DNA of 8,590 nucleotides from an uncultured bacterium (GCA_905215945.1 CAJMRZ010000048.1:1-8590), one strand, 5' to 3'. Counted from the first letter of the stretch, positions 1 through 6,080 are shown. The notes: a model not told the origin generated them from the sequence alone. Translations and numbers: made by a program.

Positions 1-335
1 TATAAGCGTATCACCTTGGGGAAGGGCGCGTGCTCAAGACCGCATGGCCTGTGCCTTGCGCTTCGTCCAGAGCGTATCACCTTGGGGAAGGGCGCGTGCT
101 CAAGACTTGTGAGATGGCAATAATTGGATTGCTGTTTAGCGTATCACCTTGGGGAAGGGCGCGTGCTCAAGACCCACACCAAGGAGAGCGGTTGGCTCGA
201 TTAAGCGTATCACCTTGGGGAAGGGCGCGTGCTCAAGACTGGAACCTCGACCACATCGACGTGTTCACCAGCGTATCACCTTGGGGAAGGGCGCGTGCTC
301 AAGACCTACCATTCGACAGACTGGGAGCACGCCCG

Positions 336-344
336 AGCGTATCA
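336..344 (-). promoter_or_regulatory. Repeat-embedded extended -10 promoter (representative copy)
   Basis: The minus strand reads TGATACGCT, fitting an extended -10 (TGn then TAnnnT). The same nine bases end every repeat: 5-13, 71-79, 138-146, 204-212 and 270-278. The 36-nt N. meningitidis repeat ends TGCTACAAT at the same repeat positions 28-36, and it is known to start individual crRNAs from that element. No good -35 is seen: TTGAGC lies in the repeat but is 21 nt away. The hexamer TACGCT is a weak -10, so activity is inferred by analogy. Confidence 0.45.
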
Positions 345-368
345 CCTTGGGGAAGGGGGTCCTCAATC
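336..368 (-). repeat. Degenerate terminal CRISPR repeat
   Basis: Bases 336-357 match the first 22 bases of the + strand repeat exactly. The remainder has diverged: there is a 2-nt deletion, CTCAA survives at 362-366, and the last bases do not match. It marks the array boundary next to cas9. In crRNA sense the kept part is the 3' half, with the putative promoter element and the upper half of the repeat:anti-repeat duplex, and the lost part is the 5' half. Confidence 0.9.
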
Positions 369-378
369 GAGCAAAAGG

Positions 379-410
379 GCCCCGTACGTCAAAATGGGAG
401 CGTACGGGGC
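379..410. terminator. 10-bp hairpin between cas9 and the array
   Basis: GCCCCGTACG (379-388) pairs perfectly with CGTACGGGGC (401-410) around a 12-nt loop. It starts 12 nt past the cas9 stop codon. On the minus strand it is followed by CCTTTTGC, giving a modest U-run, so it could terminate cas9 mRNA and insulate the array. On + it is followed by U-rich TTACTTTATTT and could be the main hairpin of the tracrRNA candidate. The stem is directly visible; its role is inferred. Confidence 0.6.
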
Positions 411-421
411 GAGCGGTTACT

Positions 422-3400
422 TTATTTGATGGGAGATTCGCGGATAACAACAGGCGATAGGTCGTTGTTTAGTTGTCCAACGGTGGGGCAGCTTAGGTTC
501 AATCTAGTAAGCCTGTCAGTAAAAGACCAGTTGGCACTATTGATGTTGTAGCCGCTAAATCGTCCGATGAAATCGCCGATTTGCACCAGATCATCAAAGT
601 ATATTTCCAATGGTGGCTTCGCCATGGCGCTTTTCGGAACAGGCTTCCAGGCTTTTCGACCAGTGTGGGCCTTCGCAATTCTAGGCACATACGTCCCATC
701 CTTAAGTGCAGGAATATCCGCCTTATAGACGGGGTCTGCGTACCAAGCGCCCTGCCCCTTCTTGGCCTCCGGGTCATGCCAGAGCCTCAGGCACAACATC
801 TCGCTCACCTTGATGACCGACTTCTCGTCTGCCGATACAACGGCGTTGCCCATGACAATGTCTTTGTCGGAGCCCGCTTTGCGAGCGAGGTCTTTACCCT
901 GTGCGTTGACGCCGGCATAACGATAGACCGTCTGCTCAAACAGCTCGCCCTTTCCCTTGCGCGGAACAAAGCGTGTGGGTACGACGAAATCGTGCGCCGC
1001 ACGTACTTCGTTCGCAAAGGTCTCCCAGGGCATAACACTTTCGAGGGCCTTCATTATGGCATCGTGACGCTGAATCTCGTTCATACCTCTGGTTATGCTC
1101 CAGTGTGTCTCTTGGTTGAGCCGAGCGGTTTTAATCACGAGGCTTCGACTGCATGCTGCAATCACACAAGCATCGGTGGCATGGTGACGATCGTCCGAGC
1201 GATCCTTTTCGCCATTCGACCCAAAGTTTAGCCCCCACCTGCGACGCAGCCATGCGGTCGCTCTGCCAGTGGTAGGAACAACATGTGCCTTTGCGCCATC
1301 ATCGGGGAACTGCAGGCAGTCTGCGAGATAGGCACATACCTCTCGTGACATATAGGCAGTATCGGTAAAGCTTCGAGCTAAGAAATCGCCCTCTTTGGCA
1401 TCAAGATCTTTCTCCAACAAGAAGTTCTTTTTGCGACGGCTGAGTTTCTGATTTTCTTGAACGCGACGCTCAAAAGCATCCCATGAAGGCGCACCGTCGT
1501 GGGACATCCATTCGTAAGGCGTCTGTTCGCGTTTGTCCTGATTGCTTTTGGCGAGGACTAGGACTTTGTTGTTGCGCGAGTTTTCTCCTGTGCGAGAGAA
1601 CGGCAGGATATGGTCGATCTGCGTGTAGGTGTCGTCGCTAATTAGGCGATCGACTTCGATTTTAGCGCCCGTGTAAAGGTCGAAGCATTCCTGCTCTTCC
1701 CACAGGCGGTACTTCTCTATCTGTTTGCCTGTGACCTCATCTGCCGTGCAGCCACGCAGTTCAGCAATTTGTCCGGCAATGCGCTCACGATTTTTCTCAT
1801 TCTTCTTATTGGCCTTGGCAATCTCGTCTTTTGCGCGCTGAGGCAACCTGAGCTCTCGATCAAGCTCAACGTGGATTTCGTTTGGCACGCCCCACTTGCG
1901 GCAGATGGCGTTGACCACTTTTCGCATTTGCGACATGGAGCGAATGACGACCGGGTTGTTATTGGTTCGACCGGTGCGTTCAGCCCAGAGCTCATAGGGC
2001 ATCAGGCGATCGGAGCGCTCGAGCTGGGCGCCAGCGATGCGAAGTCCCAGCAGGCCGCAGTCATTTTCGGCCTGCGTAAGGTTGAGGACCTCGGGCTCCT
2101 CGAGGCAATCGAGCAGCATGTCGAGTGCTTTTTTTGAACGGTTGCCATAGCCGTTAAGAGCTTTGGATGAATAGGGAAGCCTACAAAGCGCCTCGATTTC
2201 CGCTTCCGAAAGCGGCAGCCCCTGAAGCCTCTCCTGAAGTACGGGGAGAGCTGAAGAGTATGCCACCGCCTCCATAACGGCATCGGCGAGATCACGGTCA
2301 TCGCGCAAACGCTGCAGGAGAATGGGGTTGGCTGCATTGAGGGTATTGCGGAGCACGCGCCATCCCTTGGGCTTGTACACCTCGCGTGTTTTTTCGTCGG
2401 CGGCTGGAACTCCCTTAAAGTAATCGCCGGAACTAAGGTCGAGCGCTTTTCTGAGGGCGCCGAATTTAACAGCACAATCTTTGTTGCCTCGAATTGGCTC
2501 GCACGAGAACAGGATTGCAATGCACTCATCGCGCTCCGTAGCGCTCAGGGCGCGAGAGGTCCCGTCATCGTGGATGATGGTGATGTTGCCGAGTGCCCCA
2601 TAGGCTGAAACGAGTTCGCTCGTAAGCGTGCAGCGTGCGGCTCGTTTTTCTGTTGGGAAGTATAAGCAGTGTCCGACGAGGTCGTACGTGCGGCGGTCGA
2701 AGTCTTTGCGCGAACGCTCCCAATCGCAAACCTCGATATACGCGGCCTCAAGTTCCGGCGAAGCGTATTTGGAGCCAAAGGAGCGTTGAGCATCAAATAG
2801 GATATGAGTTTCTTCGATAAGCTGGGCGTGCGTTACACACTTGTCGTAATTGCCGCCGCGATTGCGACTTTGAGGTTGCTGAGCGAGCCATTCGCCAACG
2901 GTGCGGCACGAGGCCTCCGCAATTGCCTCCTTGTTGGCCGCAAGGGCAGATAGAACCTTGCCGCCTTCGCTTGATTTATCCTGATTGCCTTCTCCGTGGG
3001 GGATGTATCCACGGCGCTTGCAGAGGGAGTAAAGGACTAGCGCCCACTCGCGATCGCTGAGCAGGCGGTCAAGACCATCAACACGAAGCTTGAGCGGCTG
3101 CTTGTCGCCTTTTGTGGTGTGGAAGTACTCTTTGGTGGCGTCTTGGGGGATGAGGCCATGAGCCTTGAAGACTTGGAGACAGTGCTTCAAGCGCGCCTGG
3201 GTACGGTCAATGTTTCGACGGGTAGAGCGGAAGCCCCTGCGAATAACCGCAAGACTTTGGCCCGTTTTAGGATGAGTTGGAGAGTCAAATAATCTGACGC
3301 CCAAATCCAGGATTTCATGATTAGCTGTGTCGATAAGTGCGAATCCGCAGCTTGCAATACCTGGATCCATGCCAAGCACAAGATGCCTGGGAAGTCCGAG

Positions 3401-3433
3401 CTTCCCAATTTCGCGATTGATGGTGATCTCCAT
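422..3433 (-). CDS. cas9: CRISPR-associated endonuclease Cas9, type II-C
   Basis: Cas9 is the RNA-guided nuclease that cuts both DNA strands. RuvC-I is LGMDPGIASCGFALID with D23. The arginine-rich bridge helix is at about 65-83. RuvC-II is PNEIHVELDRE with E523. The HNH domain reads QIDHILPFSRTGENSRNNK, with D607, H608 and downstream N631. RuvC-III is RHHATDA with H751 and D754. All catalytic residues are present, so the enzyme should be active. The C-terminal part (DDLVQIGDFIGRFSGYNIN) resembles the PAM-interacting end of Neisseria Cas9. Its 1003 aa is compact, typical of II-C. I chose the ATG at 3433 because AGAGAGGG lies 7 nt upstream; the ATG at 3475 has no such site and would add 14 residues. 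No cas1 or cas2 lies between cas9 and the array. Oddities are D525 where most Cas9s have alanine and a RuvC-like DPG at the first catalytic site. Confidence 0.96.
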   Translation of the reverse strand: MEITINREIGKLGLPRHLVLGMDPGIASCGFALIDTANHEILDLGVRLFDSPTHPKTGQSLAVIRRGFRSTRRNIDRTQARLKHCLQVFKAHGLIPQDATKEYFHTTKGDKQPLKLRVDGLDRLLSDREWALVLYSLCKRRGYIPHGEGNQDKSSEGGKVLSALAANKEAIAEASCRTVGEWLAQQPQSRNRGGNYDKCVTHAQLIEETHILFDAQRSFGSKYASPELEAAYIEVCDWERSRKDFDRRTYDLVGHCLYFPTEKRAARCTLTSELVSAYGALGNITIIHDDGTSRALSATERDECIAILFSCEPIRGNKDCAVKFGALRKALDLSSGDYFKGVPAADEKTREVYKPKGWRVLRNTLNAANPILLQRLRDDRDLADAVMEAVAYSSALPVLQERLQGLPLSEAEIEALCRLPYSSKALNGYGNRSKKALDMLLDCLEEPEVLNLTQAENDCGLLGLRIAGAQLERSDRLMPYELWAERTGRTNNNPVVIRSMSQMRKVVNAICRKWGVPNEIHVELDRELRLPQRAKDEIAKANKKNEKNRERIAGQIAELRGCTADEVTGKQIEKYRLWEEQECFDLYTGAKIEVDRLISDDTYTQIDHILPFSRTGENSRNNKVLVLAKSNQDKREQTPYEWMSHDGAPSWDAFERRVQENQKLSRRKKNFLLEKDLDAKEGDFLARSFTDTAYMSREVCAYLADCLQFPDDGAKAHVVPTTGRATAWLRRRWGLNFGSNGEKDRSDDRHHATDACVIAACSRSLVIKTARLNQETHWSITRGMNEIQRHDAIMKALESVMPWETFANEVRAAHDFVVPTRFVPRKGKGELFEQTVYRYAGVNAQGKDLARKAGSDKDIVMGNAVVSADEKSVIKVSEMLCLRLWHDPEAKKGQGAWYADPVYKADIPALKDGTYVPRIAKAHTGRKAWKPVPKSAMAKPPLEIYFDDLVQIGDFIGRFSGYNINSANWSFTDRLTRLNLSCPTVGQLNNDLSPVVIRESPIK

Positions 3434-3440
3434 GGAGCAT

Positions 3441-3448
3441 CCCTCTCT
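3441..3448 (-). promoter_or_regulatory. Ribosome binding site deciding the cas9 start
   Basis: The minus strand reads AGAGAGGG, then ATGCTCC, then ATG at 3433. This purine-rich site at proper spacing supports the internal start over the upstream ATG at 3475, which is preceded by pyrimidine-rich CCTCACGCG. Confidence 0.7.
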
Positions 3449-3538
3449 AATAAGAACTCTAGAGAACAGTACCATCGCGTGAGGACATGGGCCGAGCTTG
3501 TTAGCCGAGTGGTCATTTTGTTAGGCAAACGGAAACGA

Positions 3539-3544
3539 TTTATA
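3539..3544 (-). promoter_or_regulatory. Possible cas9 promoter -10
   Basis: TATAAA on the minus strand lies about 105 nt before the cas9 start, in the 207-bp gap after the GyrI-like gene. No clear -35 is found at 16-18 nt (the sequence there is around CCGGAA), so this is weak. The long leader holds no anti-repeat that I can find on either strand. Confidence 0.3.
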
Positions 3545-3603
3545 CAGCCTTACATATCGGTTTCCGGATGATGCTGTTTGTTGAAATTGAAACCCGGCTG
3601 AAT

Positions 3604-3627
3604 CCCGCCCTGAGATTGAATGGCGGG
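3604..3627 (-). terminator. Hairpin downstream of the GyrI-like gene
   Basis: CCCGCC (3604-3609) and GGCGGG (3622-3627) form a 6-bp GC stem with a 12-nt loop, 13 nt past the stop codon of the GyrI-like gene. No U-run follows on the minus strand, so termination would be weak or factor-assisted. It suggests that cas9 is not simply cotranscribed with the upstream gene. Confidence 0.4.
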
Positions 3628-3640
3628 GCGGCGCTCCACG

Positions 3641-4279
3641 CTATTCAGCGCGCTTGATAGGATGACGAACCACAGTCTTAAGTTTCTCCGGCGCACACTT
3701 GCGTGGATCGGAGAGATAGATTTCGTGATGTAAACGGGTGTCTGAGAAGTCGGGGACATAGCCCTGCTCGGTCGTGTATTCATGCATGGCGTTTACGGTC
3801 GCCGGTTCGTTGTTGTAGGGCCCGGTGTGCATGCATTGAACGCAGAGACCCTCGTCAACTTTAAGCAGTTCGACGGCGGAAAAGTCCAGTTTCTTTTTGG
3901 TCGTGGCTTCCGCGACCGCCCAGTCAAAGTCATCTCGGGTGACGAAATCGGGTAGGCGGATGCACGAGATATAGTTGAAATCGTCCTTGCGTACATAATC
4001 GATGTCGCCGCTCGGGGAGTCTTGCCACCAGAAACCCTCGAGCGGAGGTACCACAAAGTCGAAATAGCCCTCGATACTCCTTGAGCCTTTCTTCGACATC
4101 TTGACGGTATAGGCGATGCCGTAAAGCAGCGGCAGGGCGTTTTGATACTCGCCACCTTCGGTATTTGGGTCGCCCTTTCCGCGAACGGCAACGTAGCTCA
4201 TAGGCGGGACAGTTACGATACTCGGCTTGCTCGCAGGCCTGTAGAGCTCCTTGCATTCCTTCTTAAAGTCGAACGCCAT
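3641..4279 (-). CDS. GyrI-like domain protein (COG4832-type)
   Basis: This 212-aa protein has the look of the stand-alone GyrI-like (SOUL/GyrI superfamily) proteins: YVAVRGKGDPN at 29-39, EYQNALPLLYGIAYTVKM at 44-61, EGFWWQ at 81-86 and a conserved C-terminal LHHEIYLSDPRK. It has no DNA-binding domain, signal peptide or membrane segment, so it should be a cytosolic small-molecule binder. Family knowledge: some GyrI-like proteins, including a Listeria homologue of this type, hydrolyse cyclopropanoid DNA-alkylating toxins such as yatakemycin, and E. coli GyrI protects gyrase. The role here is not proven. The ATG at 4279 has AAAGGCGG about 7 nt upstream. A likely LexA box sits in its promoter, which would fit a genotoxin-response role. 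It is divergent from the ABC stub and in the same direction as cas9, 207 bp apart. Confidence 0.85.
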   Translation of the reverse strand: MAFDFKKECKELYRPASKPSIVTVPPMSYVAVRGKGDPNTEGGEYQNALPLLYGIAYTVKMSKKGSRSIEGYFDFVVPPLEGFWWQDSPSGDIDYVRKDDFNYISCIRLPDFVTRDDFDWAVAEATTKKKLDFSAVELLKVDEGLCVQCMHTGPYNNEPATVNAMHEYTTEQGYVPDFSDTRLHHEIYLSDPRKCAPEKLKTVVRHPIKRAE

Positions 4280-4320
4280 GTTGGCCGCCTTTCTGCGTAT
4301 TGGCCTGCTTAGATAGCTGA

Positions 4321-4331
4321 ATCATATCATA
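4321..4331 (-). promoter_or_regulatory. Promoter -10 region of the GyrI-like gene
   Basis: Two overlapping TATGAT hexamers occur on the minus strand (4326-4331 and 4321-4326), 42-47 nt before the start codon. No good -35 is present; the expected -35 position falls in the LexA-like palindrome, so a bound repressor would block the promoter. Confidence 0.5.
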
Positions 4332-4334
4332 GAA

Positions 4335-4350
4335 ACGAACAGCTGTTCGA
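4335..4350. promoter_or_regulatory. Probable LexA (SOS) box
   Basis: CGAACAGCTGTTCG at 4336-4349 is a perfect 14-bp palindrome. With its flanks it matches the actinobacterial LexA box TCGAAC-N4-GTTCGA at all fixed positions but one; it also resembles the Gram-positive CGAAC...GTTC box. It lies immediately upstream of the -10 of the GyrI-like gene, the normal place for LexA repression. The sequence is clear; binding is inferred. Confidence 0.65.
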
Positions 4351-4471
4351 ATGATTTGGCTGACAGATTGAGATGCGTGCGTTGTGTTTGGCGGTCGGCC
4401 TGACCCAATCGATGATTTCTCTGCCTCCCCGGCGCCTCATCTATAGCTGCCGTTTCCCCATATAAAACCTG

Positions 4472-4496
4472 CCAAAATGAACCTGTCCCTTTTTGG
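4472..4496. repeat. Inverted repeat, possibly REP-like
   Basis: CCAAAA (4472-4477) and TTTTGG (4491-4496) flank TGAACCTGTCCCT. The shape recalls short intergenic palindromes that recur in genomes, but only one copy is in this window, so repetitiveness cannot be shown here. Confidence 0.25.
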
Positions 4497-4535
4497 TCGG
4501 TGCGAAATGGGTAATACTAAAGAGTTATCCGACCA
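4494..4535. promoter_or_regulatory. Spaced inverted repeat upstream of the ABC gene
   Basis: TGGTCGG (4494-4500) and CCGACCA (4529-4535) are exact 7-bp inverted arms separated by 28 nt, ending 16 nt before the ABC start codon. They could be operator half-sites for a local regulator of the transporter. The rest of the 271-bp gap (4280-4550) shows nothing else beyond the LexA-like promoter; TATAAA at 4461-4466 lacks a -35. Confidence 0.3.
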
Positions 4536-4550
4536 GATGGGAACCGATCG

Positions 4551-4793
4551 ATGGCCTATATCGAATTCAAAGACGTCATCAAAGCATACGGCGAGGGCGA
4601 TGCCCGCATCCACGCTCTCGACGGCGCGAGCTTTACGGTCGAGCGCGGCGAGCTCGCCATCATTCTGGGTGCTTCGGGTGCCGGCAAGACCACGGCGCTC
4701 AACATTCTGGGCGGCATGGATACGGCGACCTCCGGCACCGTGACGGTGGACGGGCGCGACGTGAGCTCCGCCAACGAGGCTCAGCTCGTGGAC
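4551..4793 (+). pseudogene. 5' stub of an ABC-transporter ATPase, fused in frame to nadA
   Basis: The first 81 residues are the N-terminal part of a MacB/LolD/SalX-type ATP-binding subunit: MAYIEFKDVIKAYGEG, then the Walker A motif GASGAGKT at 40-47, then ALNILGGMDTATSGTVTVDG. The family normally continues past this with the Q-loop, the LSGGQ signature and Walker B; none is present. At 4794 the reading frame passes straight into NadA sequence without a stop, so the full ORF is 4551-6074 (507 codons). The stub cannot be a working ATPase. The weak ribosome site before 4551 is GATGGGA. This is most likely the end of one organism's contig joined to another. A true deletion fusion is possible but would have removed the rest of the transporter. 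Confidence 0.85.
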
Positions 4794-4800
4794 ATGAGCG
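4785..4800. other. Chimeric junction between two sequence backgrounds
   Basis: Homology switches from ABC ATPase (through NEAQLVD) to NadA (from MSATL) at about 4794. No insertion sequence, direct repeat, tRNA or attachment-like site is visible at the point. Codon use to the right is more strictly GC-ending than in cas9 and the GyrI-like gene to the left. The exact breakpoint may differ by a few bases. Confidence 0.75.
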
Positions 4801-6074
4801 CAACATTGTCCGCCCTGTCAGTGGATGAGATCATCGCCCGCCTCGGTGCGCAGAGCACCTGCGACGCCGGCCTGACCCAGGATCCGTGGCACTTCGACAC
4901 CACCAAGCCCAGCTACGGGCCGGGCGCGTCCATGCTCGACAAGCTGCCGCACAACGCGCCTCGCCAGCAGGTGCTGCCGGAGGAGTACCGCAACGCCTCC
5001 GACGAGGAGCTGCAGGAGCGCATTCGCTCGGCCAAGTCCCGTCTCGGCGGCAAGCTACTGATTCTGGGGCATTTCTACCAGCGTGACGAGATCATCTGCC
5101 ACGCCGATTACGTGGGCGACTCGTTCCAGCTGGCCAAGAACGCCACGCAGTGCCCGGACGCCGACCACATCGTGTTCTGCGGCGTGCATTTCATGGCCGA
5201 GACCGCCGACATCCTCTCCACGCCGGAGCAGACCGTGACGCTGCCGAACCTCTCCGCCGGCTGCTCGATGGCCGATATGGCCAACATCGACCAGGTCGAG
5301 GAGGCCTGGAGCCAGCTCGGCGAGATCTGCGGCACCAAGCCCGACGCGGACGGCAGGCAGCAGATCATCCCGGTCACCTACATGAACTCGTCCGCGGCCT
5401 TGAAGGCGTTCTGCGGACGCAACGGCGGCATCGTGTGCACCTCGTCCAACGCGCACGCCGTGCTCGAATGGGCGTTCGCGCGCGGCAAGCGCGTACTGTT
5501 CTTCCCCGACCAGCATCTGGGCCGCAACACCGCCCGCGCGATGGGCATTCCGCTGAGCGAGATGCCGCTGTGGGACCCGTACAAGGCGCAGGGCGGCGCG
5601 ACCGACCCGTCCGACTACGACAAGGCCAAGATGATCCTGTGGAAGGGCTTCTGCTCGGTGCACCAGCGCTTCACCGTCGAACAGATCGAGAAGGCGCGCG
5701 CCGTGTTCCCGGGCGTCAAGGTGATCGTGCACCCGGAGTGCTCGATGCAGGTCGTGGACGCGGCCGACGGCACCGGCTCCACCGCGTACATCGTCAAGGA
5801 GATCGCCAACGCGCCGGCCGGATCGGCCATCGCCGTGGGCACCGAGATCAACCTCGTGAACCGCCTGGCCGCGCAGTACCCCGACAAGACCGTGTTCTGC
5901 CTGGATCCTGTGGTCTGCCCGTGCTCCACGATGTACCGCATCCACCCGGCGTACCTCGCCTGGGCGCTGGAGAACATAGAACAGGGCAACATCGTCAACC
6001 GCATCACCGTGGACGACGACACCGCACGCGAGGCAAAGGTGGCTCTGGAGCGCATGCTCCAGGTGCACCCGTGA
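4794..6074 (+). CDS. nadA: Quinolinate synthase NadA
   Basis: NadA condenses iminoaspartate with dihydroxyacetone phosphate to quinolinate using a [4Fe-4S] cluster, in the cytosol. Counted from the ATG at 4794 it has 426 aa, the longer actinobacterial type. Visible motifs are LILGHFYQRDEIICHADYVG, AGCSMAD with C157, VTYMNSSAALKAFCG, GGIVCTSSNA, FFPDQHLGRNTA, HPECSMQV with C316, and DPVVCPCSTMY with C375 and C377. The three cluster-ligand positions (C157, C316, C377) are thus present and the gene looks functional. The 4794 start fits the family length, but its upstream bases belong to the ABC stub and give no ribosome site; as written, nadA would be translated only as part of a 507-aa fusion from 4551. 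It is followed 52 bp later by nadB. Confidence 0.94.
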   Translation: MSATLSALSVDEIIARLGAQSTCDAGLTQDPWHFDTTKPSYGPGASMLDKLPHNAPRQQVLPEEYRNASDEELQERIRSAKSRLGGKLLILGHFYQRDEIICHADYVGDSFQLAKNATQCPDADHIVFCGVHFMAETADILSTPEQTVTLPNLSAGCSMADMANIDQVEEAWSQLGEICGTKPDADGRQQIIPVTYMNSSAALKAFCGRNGGIVCTSSNAHAVLEWAFARGKRVLFFPDQHLGRNTARAMGIPLSEMPLWDPYKAQGGATDPSDYDKAKMILWKGFCSVHQRFTVEQIEKARAVFPGVKVIVHPECSMQVVDAADGTGSTAYIVKEIANAPAGSAIAVGTEINLVNRLAAQYPDKTVFCLDPVVCPCSTMYRIHPAYLAWALENIEQGNIVNRITVDDDTAREAKVALERMLQVHP

Positions 6075-6080
6075 TCGCAA

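Larger units (their letters stand above)
1..368 (-). CRISPR. Type II-C CRISPR array, right-hand end
   Basis: Five identical 36-nt repeats lie at 5-40, 71-106, 138-173, 204-239 and 270-305, and a sixth, degenerate one starts at 336. Spacers are 41-70, 107-137 (31 nt), 174-203, 240-269 and 306-335 (the others 30 nt). Bases 1-4 are the tail of another spacer, so the array continues to the left. Read on the minus strand the repeat starts GTCTTGAGC and ends GGTGATACGCT, like the GTT...TGCTACAAT layout of the Neisseria II-C repeat, so I place the crRNAs on the minus strand. The array sits directly behind the 3' end of cas9. Array identity is certain from the repetition; the strand is an inference. 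ORFs read across it on + are artefacts of the repeat. Confidence 0.97.
336..470 (+). ncRNA. Candidate tracrRNA (anti-repeat plus hairpins)
   Basis: On + this stretch starts with 22 nt perfectly complementary to the 3' part of the minus-strand crRNA repeat (336-357). A short unpaired patch (358-361) follows, then CTCAA (362-366), which pairs with TTGAG near the repeat's 5' end; GA at 369-370 can add two pairs. The upper duplex, internal loop and lower stem copy the layout of Neisseria II-C tracrRNA. A 10-bp hairpin (379-410) and a weak 6-bp hairpin (446-451 with 464-469) before a U-rich stretch follow. Against it: no convincing + strand promoter lies upstream in spacer 306-335 or the preceding repeat, and the lower stem is poor. 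It may be only a degenerate repeat. The 3' end is approximate and would overlap the cas9 3' end in antisense. No other anti-repeat was found around cas9. Confidence 0.35.

Noticed and set aside
30..551. Open frames across the CRISPR array on + and -
   Set aside because: They arise from translating the 36-nt repeats; the peptides repeat the same block and have no gene features.
2762..2800. AGCGTAT-like start inside cas9 as a possible anti-repeat
   Set aside because: Only the first seven bases match the repeat; the rest diverges and it lies in conserved coding sequence.
3475..3475. Upstream ATG as the cas9 start (1017 aa)
   Set aside because: No ribosome site precedes it; the ATG at 3433 has AGAGAGGG at good spacing, and RuvC-I then begins near the usual distance from the N-terminus.
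3476..3640. tracrRNA upstream of cas9, where some type II loci carry it
   Set aside because: No stretch complementary to the repeat was found on either strand in this gap.
4280..4793. NAD-responsive riboswitch or regulator site for nadA
   Set aside because: The DNA upstream of nadA here belongs to the ABC gene, so the native nadA leader is missing and nothing can be inferred.
5055..6080. Long open frames antisense to nadA and nadB
   Set aside because: High GC with GC-ending codons gives long shadow frames; their products are Arg/Val/Gly-rich without motifs, while the + strand genes are full length with motifs.
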